From assembly GCA_028720105.1 (NCBI GenBank), contig JAQYLI010000017.1, positions 186,001 through 250,000 on the forward strand: 64,000 bases of DNA, read 5' to 3'. Shown piece after piece: positions 52,767 through 60,346 of this stretch. Every line of letters begins with the position of its first letter. The first letter of the stretch is position 1. The position numbers and the translations under genes are program-made. Below the pieces are notes generated by a model that saw only the letters and a program-made list of their open reading frames with translations, searched no databases and was not told the DNA's origin. Origin of the DNA: Oscillospiraceae bacterium. GTDB taxonomy: Bacteria; Bacillota; Clostridia; Oscillospirales; Ruminococcaceae.

Positions 52767-52809
52767 CGATGTCCAATGTACTTCGGTGTTCGGAGTTCAT
52801 TGCACATCG
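52767..52809. repeat. Long imperfect hairpin upstream of the DUF1540 gene
   Basis: Nineteen-base arms CGATGTCCAATGTACTTCG and CGGAGTTCATTGCACATCG pair at 16 of 19 positions round a 5-base loop, 31 bases before the start codon. Confidence 0.55.
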
Positions 52810-52866
52810 GCGTAATAATATTATTTTCTAAAAAGCGTTTACTGATACTCGGAAAATTTTTGAAAA

Positions 52867-53103
52867 TCAGAACTTCTCGATCATCAGTACGGAGCTTCCG
52901 CTGCCGCGGCGAAAATATGTGACAAAATAATCCTTATCCCCCGTGCTGTTTAAGCCGTATAGCTCAAAATCGTCACATTTCGGGTCTATGGAGTAAAAGT
53001 TAAAACATTTTTCAAGGCTGTCCCTGCTTTCGGAGACAGGTATACCCGCAAGAGATACATCGCAGGGCAGCCCCGCTCTGTCTGAAACCAGCCGGAGGCA
53101 CAT
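52867..53103 (-). pseudogene. C-terminal remnant, tandem copy of the adjacent lipoprotein gene
   Basis: A 78-codon frame whose protein (CLRLVSDRAGLPCDVSLAG, then IPVSESRDSLEKCF, ending SSVLMIEKF) is clearly similar to the last 80 residues of the lipoprotein at 53138 (YLADRENLPCDASLAGIPVS, ending ISALLIQSVSE). Similarity extends upstream of the first ATG to an in-frame stop, and that ATG lacks a ribosome site. The best ribosome-site-linked ATG is in another frame. It looks like the surviving 3' end of a tandem duplicate. Confidence 0.65.
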
Positions 53104-53137
53104 TTCAGCTTCTTCATTTATTTGTTAATTCCTTTCA

Positions 53138-54394
53138 TTATTCGCTTACGGACTGTATCAGAAGAGCGGATATGCCGCTGTTTCGGGTATAGAAAACGAA
53201 AACGCTCTGTCCCTCAAGCTCGTATATATCGTACATTACAAAACTGCCGTCTTCCTTTAGTTCTCCGTTTTCAAAATATGCGGCAAGGCTTTCCGTGTCC
53301 TGTGAAACGGGTATGCCCGCAAGAGAGGCGTCACAGGGGAGATTTTCCCTGTCTGCCAGATACCAGGCATATATCATTCCTTCATCGGCAGGTCTGTCGG
53401 GCATTCTCATTGCCGTTGTCAGTCCGAAATATCTGCCCTTATAAAGCAGGAGATACTTGTCGGACAGGTTTTCCGTGCCCTCCATAGGAGCGGTTTCCAG
53501 AGGGATAAGGCTGATATCGCCCTCAAGGCTGCTTACGGGTATGTACGGGGCGCAGGAAAAATCGCCTATGATAACTTCGGCGTCTTTGAATACGGACAGT
53601 GCTTCAAATTTTTTCGGCTCTCCCGTCAGCGACGGCAGGTCGGTCATATTATCAAAATCATTGTAGGGAACGTATTCGCAGAGAGCGTTGTTTTCCTCAA
53701 GGCGGGTGCAGTCAAGGGAGCCTATCATCACCGAGGAGGAAGAGGGCATAAACTCGGCAAATTCGCAGCTGTCCGAAACATAAAAAAGGTCGGAAACATT
53801 TTCGTCCGAAAGGGTCTCTGCGGCGGAGGGAGTGCCGAAAATCCGTTCAAGCTCCGCAGGACTGCATATATCCGCTTCGCCAATGCTCCATTTGCATATG
53901 TCCGAGGAGAGGGTCATTGAGTAGATAACTCCCTCCGTTTCGCTCATTCCGCTGCCTTTGAGGATCGTAAGGTCGGCAAGCTTTTCGCCGCCCTTTATAA
54001 TGGCTCCGCCGTCACCCGTTTCCAGGCGCTCGCCGCCGAAAATAAGCTCGCCGTCAAAATACATATAATCATTATCAAGCCTTTCGCCCTTTCCGTACTG
54101 TACCCGAAAGCCTTCGGGCAGGTCGGATACAAGGAGGGGCAGGGCAATGCGGCTGTTATTTATGCGTATATCACCTGCGGCGGCTCTCAGCTTTTCGCTG
54201 TTTTCCGCCGACATTACGGTGACGTTTTCAAGCTCTGCGCCAAAGGCTTCGCATATGGTTTCCGAGTCAATATTCTCGGCGGTATGGTAATACTGCTCGT
54301 AGGGGGAAAGGGGAACTTTTTCCTGATGACAGGCGGTGAGGAACAAGGCTGCAAAGGCTGCAAAAATAAAGGCTGTGAGATTATTATGTTTCAT
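53138..54394 (-). CDS. Lipoprotein of unknown function
   Basis: A 418-residue exported lipoprotein with signal ending ALFLTACHQ. The mature part is acidic and beta-rich, without recognised motifs. The last 80 residues are repeated as a fragment just downstream. The ATG at 54394 is set by AAAGGA 8 bases upstream. It may be an adhesion or binding protein, but no function can be assigned. Confidence 0.7.
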   Translation of the reverse strand: MKHNNLTAFIFAAFAALFLTACHQEKVPLSPYEQYYHTAENIDSETICEAFGAELENVTVMSAENSEKLRAAAGDIRINNSRIALPLLVSDLPEGFRVQYGKGERLDNDYMYFDGELIFGGERLETGDGGAIIKGGEKLADLTILKGSGMSETEGVIYSMTLSSDICKWSIGEADICSPAELERIFGTPSAAETLSDENVSDLFYVSDSCEFAEFMPSSSSVMIGSLDCTRLEENNALCEYVPYNDFDNMTDLPSLTGEPKKFEALSVFKDAEVIIGDFSCAPYIPVSSLEGDISLIPLETAPMEGTENLSDKYLLLYKGRYFGLTTAMRMPDRPADEGMIYAWYLADRENLPCDASLAGIPVSQDTESLAAYFENGELKEDGSFVMYDIYELEGQSVFVFYTRNSGISALLIQSVSE

Positions 54395-54441
54395 TGGCTG
54401 TCCTTTCAAAAGTATATCTCGCTCATACGTGCTGTAAATTT

Positions 54442-54470
54442 ATTATAGCACAAATGTTTATAAATATCAA
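54442..54470 (-). promoter_or_regulatory. Promoter of the 53138 lipoprotein gene
   Basis: Reverse strand TTGATA, 17-bp spacer, TATAAT, 48 bases before the start. Confidence 0.78.
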
Positions 54471-54535
54471 TATACAAATAGCACAAACTTTCCGAATATT
54501 TTTGCCTGCTATATACTAAAAAAATAAATAATAAA

Positions 54536-55336
54536 TCAAGGCTTCTGCTCCCAGCGCAGGGCAAGGTCAAACCACTGTGCGGCAACAGGATTTATATATC
54601 GTGGGTCGTTGTTTTTAATGGTGGTACTGTCGCACATCGCTATGCCGTGACCGCCTTTGGGGAAGATGTGAAGCTCAAAGGGGACTTTTTTCTCCGACAG
54701 GGCAGCGGCGAACATCAGGCTGTTTTTTACGGGGACCACAGTATCATCGGCACAGTGCCATATGAATGTGGGGGGAGTGGTTTCCGAGACGTGCTTTTCC
54801 AGAGAAGCAAGAGCTTTCAGCTTTTCTGTGGGGGCAATGTTTTTTGCGGACAGGGGGTGGGTATATTCTCCCGTTGTAATAACGGGGTAGCAAAGTATCA
54901 TTTTATCGGGGCGGATATTTTCCGCAAAAAGCTCTGCATACCTGTCAAAATGAACGCCCAGGCTGGCGCAGAGATGTCCTCCCGCCGAAAAGCCGCATAG
55001 GATTATCCTGCCGTCACAGCAAAGCTCATCGGCATTTTTTCTGATATATGCCACCGCTTCAGCAAGCTCTAAAAGTGCAGTAGGAAAGGGCTTATCCACG
55101 CAGCTGTACTCCAGCACAAAGCCGTTATAGCCGTGGGAATACCATCTTGCGGCGCAGGGCTCCCCTTCTCTTTTTGAGCAGTGCTCATAGCTTCCCCCGG
55201 GGACGGCAATGAGAGCGGGGAATTTACGACTCGGGTCTGTATCGTGGATAATGCAGGTGAGCGAGGGAGAAAGTCCCTCTCCCGAAAGTCCTGCTTTTTT
55301 ATAGGGTGGTTCAAGGTTTACGGTGAAAGTTTTCAT
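54536..55336 (-). CDS. Alpha/beta-hydrolase esterase
   Basis: A 266-residue cytoplasmic esterase of the acetyl-xylan-esterase or hormone-sensitive-lipase-like type. The oxyanion motif is PGGSYEHCS, the nucleophile Ser is in CGFSAGGHLCASLG, Asp in HCADDTVVPV and His in FPKGGHGIAM. Likely to deacetylate sugars or oligosaccharides. AAAGGAAC marks the ATG at 55336. It is the last gene of the carboxypeptidase operon, 25 bases after the leucine-rich-repeat gene. Confidence 0.82.
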   Translation of the reverse strand: MKTFTVNLEPPYKKAGLSGEGLSPSLTCIIHDTDPSRKFPALIAVPGGSYEHCSKREGEPCAARWYSHGYNGFVLEYSCVDKPFPTALLELAEAVAYIRKNADELCCDGRIILCGFSAGGHLCASLGVHFDRYAELFAENIRPDKMILCYPVITTGEYTHPLSAKNIAPTEKLKALASLEKHVSETTPPTFIWHCADDTVVPVKNSLMFAAALSEKKVPFELHIFPKGGHGIAMCDSTTIKNNDPRYINPVAAQWFDLALRWEQKP

Positions 55337-55361
55337 AGCGGTGTTCCTTTCGCATAGACTG

Positions 55362-56420
55362 TTATTCGTTTTGGGAAAGCTTTGATTTGCAGTAATACAC
55401 ATCGTGGTCAAGGCTGCGGTACCATGCGAAAAATTCATCCCGTTCGCTGTCGCTTATATTATCGCAGTGATACATTCCCACATCATAAAGCTTAGACAGG
55501 TTCATAAGGGGAGCGGCGCTTTTAATTGGAGTGTAGCTCAGTTCTGTTTTTTCAAGAGAGGTATTTCCCGAAAGAGGGGAAATGTCCGTCACGTCCGTTC
55601 CGTACAGATCGACTTCCCTAAGCTTCGGCTTATCCGCAAGTGCGGAGATGTCCGAAATAAGCTTTTCCTTTTGGTGGTCATGATTTTGAGAGGCATCAAA
55701 TACCTCAAGCTCGGTCATATTTTTCAGTGGGGATATGTCGTACACGTCTGTGCCGCTGATATACAGCTCACGCATTTTTGTACACCCCGAAATACAGCTT
55801 ATGTCGCTGATCTTCGTTCCCCTGATATCAAGCCGCTCAAGGGAGGTGAGCCTTTCAAATCCCGTCAGCTCGGTCAGACCTTCGCCGCATTGCAGTTCCA
55901 GCTCCCTGAGGGTGGTTATCCTGCTTATATTTCCTGTGCTGTCCATATTGTCATAAATGTACAGCTTTTCAAGAGAGGGGAAATTTCCGCCAAACTCTGC
56001 TTTAACATCATTGTCTGTATTAAGCCATAAAAGCTTCAGACCATTCATACGGCTCAGAGGGTCAAGGCTCTCGGGACTTACCCATTGGAATACCAGCTTT
56101 TCCGTATTGATATCCGAGATGTGTTCAAGCTCCTCAAGGGTCAGGCTGTGATCTGTCAGCAGGCAGAAGCTGTTTTCTTCCCAATATTCTGCGTGATTTT
56201 TTGAGATTTCCTTTGCCGAAAAGGGGCGGATATAAATGGCTGAGCAGCTGTCGGGAAGCTCGGAGACGGTGCATACGAATTTCGTATTGCCTGCGGTAAA
56301 GCTTTCATGGGAATAACGGGAAATGATTTCAGGTGCTTTAAGACACAGCCCGACCACTATCAGCACCAGCCCGAAAATGATTTTCAGTATCTGTTTTGAG
56401 GAAAGCTTTTCCCCACTCAT
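55362..56420 (-). CDS. Membrane-anchored leucine-rich-repeat protein
   Basis: A 352-residue protein. One membrane helix (residues about 11-29) is followed by an extracellular region with about eight repeats of the internalin/SDS22 type: FPSLEKLYIYDN, LTSLERLDIRGTKISDISCI, CTKMRELYISGTDVYDISPL, KPKLREVDLYGTDVTDISPL. Such surfaces usually bind proteins. GGGAGGCG precedes the ATG at 56420. It lies between a degenerate Wzc-like gene and an esterase in one operon. Confidence 0.82.
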   Translation of the reverse strand: MSGEKLSSKQILKIIFGLVLIVVGLCLKAPEIISRYSHESFTAGNTKFVCTVSELPDSCSAIYIRPFSAKEISKNHAEYWEENSFCLLTDHSLTLEELEHISDINTEKLVFQWVSPESLDPLSRMNGLKLLWLNTDNDVKAEFGGNFPSLEKLYIYDNMDSTGNISRITTLRELELQCGEGLTELTGFERLTSLERLDIRGTKISDISCISGCTKMRELYISGTDVYDISPLKNMTELEVFDASQNHDHQKEKLISDISALADKPKLREVDLYGTDVTDISPLSGNTSLEKTELSYTPIKSAAPLMNLSKLYDVGMYHCDNISDSERDEFFAWYRSLDHDVYYCKSKLSQNE

Positions 56421-56440
56421 AATATGTCGCCTCCCGTAGG

Positions 56441-57706
56441 TCAGTTTTCCTTCTGCGGCTTTTTTACAGAGCAAAGGGCGGTAAAGCCCTGCTTGAAGCC
56501 CAGTATTCCCTTGGCGGTCTCGGGGTGCATAGGTTCCTCTCCGCATATCAAAACGATACCCGTGCAGCTTCTTGTCACAAGCTCCCATTCGGTGCAGTCC
56601 CACGCTTTGGGGGCGCAGAGCAGTATCACATCATACTGTGCGGAAAGGTATTCGATAAGCTGTTCATATGCGGGAGAGGAGAAAACCGCTGCCGGAGAGG
56701 GTACGCTTTTGCTGTCGGCAATGACGTCAACGCCTTTTCTTGCGTTTATGGTGAGAGCGTCCCAGATGGTGCAGTTTCCCCACACGATATCGGACAGGCT
56801 GCCCTTGGGAGTTATTTTGAAAAACCTTGCTGTTTCGGGCTTTTGCAGGCAGCAGTCAATGAGAGCTGTGCGGTGACCGTTTTCCGCTAAGGCGCAGGCA
56901 AGGTAGGAGGTTATTTTTGTGACGGGAGATATATCCCCTCCCGAGGTGCGGAAGTCGGGAGCAATGGCTATCACTCTCGGGGGCTTGCTGCCGCTTGCGG
57001 AGATAAGCTGCCCGGCGGCTTCCGTATATCCGCTTTTTTCCAGACCCTCGGGGGCGGAAAGGGGCAGCTCACCTAAGCTTACCGATGAACGGCAGGCGTC
57101 ATCGATATATTCCTGCATTGTAAGGGCGAAATGATAGTCGTTTTCCGTATCCGCTTTTTCGGGGCGGTAGCGAGGTCTTTCATTGCCTGCGGATTCCATA
57201 AACAGGAAGCATACAAGACCCGCCGCAAGTCCTGCGGAAATGGCAATGGGGATATAGGGCAGGGCGGGAGTATTCGGCATATCAAAATAGGATATGACCT
57301 CAAAGGGAGGGATATCCTCGCTCTGCTCCGCAAGGCAGAGAAGATTTATGAGGATTATGGGGGCTTCGGAGGGGGAAGGAAGATCCCTTAGAATTATTTC
57401 CGCTCCCGTGGTGTTCCCAAGTCTTTCCACCGACAGGGAGCCTTTAAGCTCTTCTGCGGAAAGTCCCGACGCGGCTCCTGCGCTTGTGAGGAAATTCTCC
57501 TCAGTTACGGCTTTCCTTAGGGCTGAAACGCTTCTGGTGACCTCGGTATTTACAATGCCCTCCGCCGCATCTGTTTGTGTAAAATAAATAAGCGCCCGTC
57601 CGTTTTCGGAAGGCTCTGACGAAAAAAGGCAGAAAGCCCCTGCAGCGGCAGCTGTTACAACTGCCGCAAGCAGGGGATATAGAGCCTTTTTTATTCTTCG
57701 GGACAT
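56441..57706 (-). CDS. Degenerate Wzc/CpsCD-like protein without Walker A
   Basis: A 421-residue protein with the build of a bacterial tyrosine-kinase co-polymerase: membrane helices near residues 8-28 and 150-172 flank an outside loop, followed by a cytoplasmic ATPase-like domain. The domain keeps the fold landmarks (ASGSKPPRVIAIAPDF, SYLACALAENGHRTALIDCC, KGSLSDIVWGN, DVILLCAPKAWDC). The Walker A GKS/T is missing, replaced by RTSGGDISPVTKITS, and Walker A' lacks its second Asp. No C-terminal tyrosine cluster is seen. It should not phosphorylate, and may be a structural regulator of polymer length or a scaffold. Confidence 0.72.
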   Translation of the reverse strand: MSRRIKKALYPLLAAVVTAAAAGAFCLFSSEPSENGRALIYFTQTDAAEGIVNTEVTRSVSALRKAVTEENFLTSAGAASGLSAEELKGSLSVERLGNTTGAEIILRDLPSPSEAPIILINLLCLAEQSEDIPPFEVISYFDMPNTPALPYIPIAISAGLAAGLVCFLFMESAGNERPRYRPEKADTENDYHFALTMQEYIDDACRSSVSLGELPLSAPEGLEKSGYTEAAGQLISASGSKPPRVIAIAPDFRTSGGDISPVTKITSYLACALAENGHRTALIDCCLQKPETARFFKITPKGSLSDIVWGNCTIWDALTINARKGVDVIADSKSVPSPAAVFSSPAYEQLIEYLSAQYDVILLCAPKAWDCTEWELVTRSCTGIVLICGEEPMHPETAKGILGFKQGFTALCSVKKPQKEN

Positions 57707-57735
57707 TGCCTGACTCTCCTTAAAGGTCTTTCTTA

Positions 57736-59112
57736 TCAGAATTTTCTCTTTCTCTTAACTCGTCTGTGCTTCTTTTTCTTCTTTGACACTGCAAAGATTA
57801 TTGCGTATATGACTATCAGGGCGGCGGCTATGGCAGCGGCAGCTACAAACCAGCCCGAGGAGATGAACTGCTTTGCCTTATCCCAGCTGTAGGCAAGCTG
57901 GGAAAGGGTAACGTCGTCCTGCGCCGCAAGGGGTATGGAGCATACTTCTTCTCCCGACATCGAGAGGGTATATGTACCGAAAACCTGTCCCTTGGCAATT
58001 GGTGCGGTGACGGTGCCGTCCTCGTTTAAAAGGCTTTCGTCTATGGTTATTTTTTCCGTGAGGCGGGAGGTGTCTATGGTCCTGAGCCACATACAGCTGT
58101 AGCTTTCGGAGGTCACGAGACGGACAAAATCGCTGCTTTCGCCAAATCTTACCTGAAGCTCGGTTATCTCCTGATTGGACTGGACTATCTGCTTGTATTC
58201 AAAATTCTCGAATGCCCATTCGTATAGGTTTTTGTGGTCATCATAGTGATGATATACCGACTCGCCGTTTTCATCGTACATCGGGGAGCCCATTGTGACG
58301 AGAAGATAATTGTTTCCGTCTCTTGAGCCGAGAGTTACAAGGTTTCTGCCCGACTCGTCCAGAGTTCCCGTTTTAAAGCCCTTGGCGTACTGATAATAAT
58401 AGCTGCTGGAGCGGTTAAGCATACTGTTTGTGTGGTAGATATGCGCCCAGCCTTCTCCGTGAACATTGGTGGCGTGCATTTCATACTCGGGGGTGGCGGC
58501 TATTTCCACAAGCTTGGGGTAATTCTCTACGGCGTATTTTGCTATAAGCGCCATATCGTTAGCGTTGGTGTACTGCTTATCGTCATAAAGTCCGTGGGGG
58601 TTTACGAAATTGGTGCCTGTGCAGCCTATTTCCTTTGCCTTTGCATTCATCATATCAACGAAATTGGCGGTGCTTTCGCCCCCTACGTGATAGGCAAGGA
58701 CTCCTGCAGACTCGCAGGCGGATTTGAGCATAAGGGAATAGAGAAGGTCGGTTACGGAGACCTCTTCTCCCCGTTCAAGTCCCACCGACGAGGCGTTCTG
58801 TCCGTAAAGCTCGTCAAACACTGCCAGAGGCGCTTCAAAGTATGTATTGTCAAGATCGCTCACGTTGTCGAGGACGATCATTGCGGTCATTATTTTGGTA
58901 AGGGAAGCGGGGTACATTTTCTTGTCCGCATTTTTGGTGTATACCACGGCGTCCTTGTCAAGATTTATCATTACCGCCGCTTCGCTGGAAATGGTGAAAT
59001 TCGGAGTAAAGGTTATTGCCGAGGTCTGATATGAAAACAGCGTACACAGCATACTCATAAGCATTACGGCAGCTATGAACAGCGGAGCGGTGCGTTTTTT
59101 GCAGAATGTCAT
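57736..59112 (-). CDS. D-alanyl-D-alanine carboxypeptidase (DacF/PBP5-like)
   Basis: A 458-residue cell-wall enzyme that trims the terminal D-Ala from peptidoglycan. The signal peptide ends near LFSYQTSA. The catalytic motif SxxK is in PASLTKIMTAM and KTG is in GFKTGTLDESG. The SxN motif reads SAC in LMLKSACESAGVLAYHVGG, so the usual Asn is Cys. The C-terminus adds a membrane helix and a very basic tail KKKKKHRRVKRKRKF. It heads an operon with the Wzc-like, leucine-rich-repeat and esterase genes. Confidence 0.9.
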   Translation of the reverse strand: MTFCKKRTAPLFIAAVMLMSMLCTLFSYQTSAITFTPNFTISSEAAVMINLDKDAVVYTKNADKKMYPASLTKIMTAMIVLDNVSDLDNTYFEAPLAVFDELYGQNASSVGLERGEEVSVTDLLYSLMLKSACESAGVLAYHVGGESTANFVDMMNAKAKEIGCTGTNFVNPHGLYDDKQYTNANDMALIAKYAVENYPKLVEIAATPEYEMHATNVHGEGWAHIYHTNSMLNRSSSYYYQYAKGFKTGTLDESGRNLVTLGSRDGNNYLLVTMGSPMYDENGESVYHHYDDHKNLYEWAFENFEYKQIVQSNQEITELQVRFGESSDFVRLVTSESYSCMWLRTIDTSRLTEKITIDESLLNEDGTVTAPIAKGQVFGTYTLSMSGEEVCSIPLAAQDDVTLSQLAYSWDKAKQFISSGWFVAAAAIAAALIVIYAIIFAVSKKKKKHRRVKRKRKF

Positions 59113-59166
59113 TTTTTTCTGTTCCTTTCGTTTATATTTTTTTGCTGTAAAAGTCTACACTCTTAT

Positions 59167-59175
59167 ATTATACCA
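59167..59175 (-). promoter_or_regulatory. Extended -10 promoter of the carboxypeptidase operon
   Basis: Reverse strand TGGTATAAT matches an extended -10 (TGnTATAAT). No good -35 is seen. Confidence 0.5.
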
Positions 59176-59243
59176 AATCCCTGTGGAAAATGGAAGAGCT
59201 TTTTTGATTTTTTTGCGGGAATTTTTATCCTGCAATTTTTATG

Positions 59244-59272
59244 TTGCAAAAATTCGGTCTTTGGTGTATGAT
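59244..59272 (+). promoter_or_regulatory. Promoter of the DUF3237 gene
   Basis: TTGCAA, 17-bp spacer, TATGAT, 25 bases before the start. Confidence 0.7.
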
Positions 59273-59297
59273 TGGTTTATAAAGGAGGAGTTTTTTT

Positions 59298-59690
59298 ATG
59301 GAAAAGCTTTTTGATGTTTTTGTTAAAATAAACGGTTCCGTCAGCGTCAAGGGCAGCAAAGAGGACGTATGTATGATAGACTTTTTGGGAACGGCTGAGG
59401 GAAAATATTTCAACGGCAGGGTCATGGGCACGGGAACTGATACTCAGCATATCTCAAAGGACGGAAAGACCCGGCTGTCCGCGCGGTATATTCTTGAGGG
59501 GGCGGATATTTCGGGTGAACAATGCCGCATTTTTATTGAGAATAACGGTTCCTTTGAGGAGGGATTTGTTCCCCGTATCGTCACCGACAGCAAGACTCTT
59601 GCCCAATTTGAGGACGGAGAGCTTTATGCGGAGGTGGTATGCAGGGATAAGGACGATGTGGTGGTTTCCGTATTCGGAAAAATTTCATAA
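59298..59690 (+). CDS. DUF3237-like protein
   Basis: A 130-residue soluble beta-rich protein resembling DUF3237 domains, small barrel proteins of unknown role. Landmarks are FLGTAEGKYFNGRVMGTGTD, SARYILEGADISGE and PRIVTDSKTLAQFEDG. AAAGGAGGAG lies 7 bases before the ATG. It is a single gene, ending only 5 bases before the -35 of the next promoter. Confidence 0.7.
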   Translation: MEKLFDVFVKINGSVSVKGSKEDVCMIDFLGTAEGKYFNGRVMGTGTDTQHISKDGKTRLSARYILEGADISGEQCRIFIENNGSFEEGFVPRIVTDSKTLAQFEDGELYAEVVCRDKDDVVVSVFGKIS

Positions 59691-59695
59691 TTCAC

Positions 59696-59724
59696 TTGAC
59701 ACGGAAATTAAAGTATGTTATAAT
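59696..59724 (+). promoter_or_regulatory. Promoter of the tetR-phosphotransferase operon
   Basis: TTGACA, 17-bp spacer, TATAAT, exact consensus. Confidence 0.88.
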
Positions 59725-59731
59725 CGAGAAA

Positions 59732-59747
59732 ATTGAACGCGTTCAAT
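59732..59747. promoter_or_regulatory. TetR operator palindrome
   Basis: Perfect 16-bp palindrome ATTGAACGCGTTCAAT at the expected transcription start, just after the -10 box and before the tetR gene. It is well placed for autorepression. Confidence 0.75.
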
Positions 59748-59763
59748 AATTGGAGATGTGAAT

Positions 59764-60342
59764 ATGAAAAAGGAAGAAAAGCTTGGTATCACTAAGGAAA
59801 AGCTTATGAATGCTGCGGCGGCGCTGATGAATGAATGTGCTGACGGCTCGGAGGTCACGTCACGGGCTATTGCGGAGAGGGCAGGAGTCAGGCTTTCGAT
59901 GATAAACTACTGCTTCGGCTCAAGGGAGGCGCTGCTTTTTGAGGCGTTTTCACGAAACGAGAAGGATTACAGAGATGACCCGAGGATAAAAAGCATTGTC
60001 TTCTCGGATATTTCCCCGAAAGAAAAGCTTCGGAAAATGCATTATGCGGCGGCGGAGTTTCTCATAAAGGAGTATAAGTTCACAAAGGCAGTTACGGGCT
60101 ATGTGCTGCTGCACAGGGATCTTTCCAAGGAGCCGTCAAGTCTGCCTTTTATAAGGGAGCATTTCGGAGGACGGAAGTCCGAGGAGGAATGTAAGGTCAT
60201 TGCATATGAGCTTTCGAGTATGATGCAGCTTGTAATTTACAGGCTTGAGGATTTTGCAAAATTTTCGGGACTTGACCTTCGGGACACAGAGCAGCTTCAC
60301 AGGTTCATTGATATGCGGATAGATATGCTTCTGGGGGAGTGA
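59764..60342 (+). CDS. TetR-family regulator
   Basis: A 192-residue repressor. The helix-turn-helix reads SRAIAERAGVRLSMINYCFG (residues about 33-52). The C-terminal ligand domain is not diagnostic. The ATG at 59764 follows GGAG by 8 bases. It sits between its palindrome and the phosphotransferase-like gene, which starts 4 bases after its stop. It probably represses both until an inducing compound appears. Confidence 0.9.
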   Translation: MKKEEKLGITKEKLMNAAAALMNECADGSEVTSRAIAERAGVRLSMINYCFGSREALLFEAFSRNEKDYRDDPRIKSIVFSDISPKEKLRKMHYAAAEFLIKEYKFTKAVTGYVLLHRDLSKEPSSLPFIREHFGGRKSEEECKVIAYELSSMMQLVIYRLEDFAKFSGLDLRDTEQLHRFIDMRIDMLLGE

Positions 60343-60346
60343 TATT

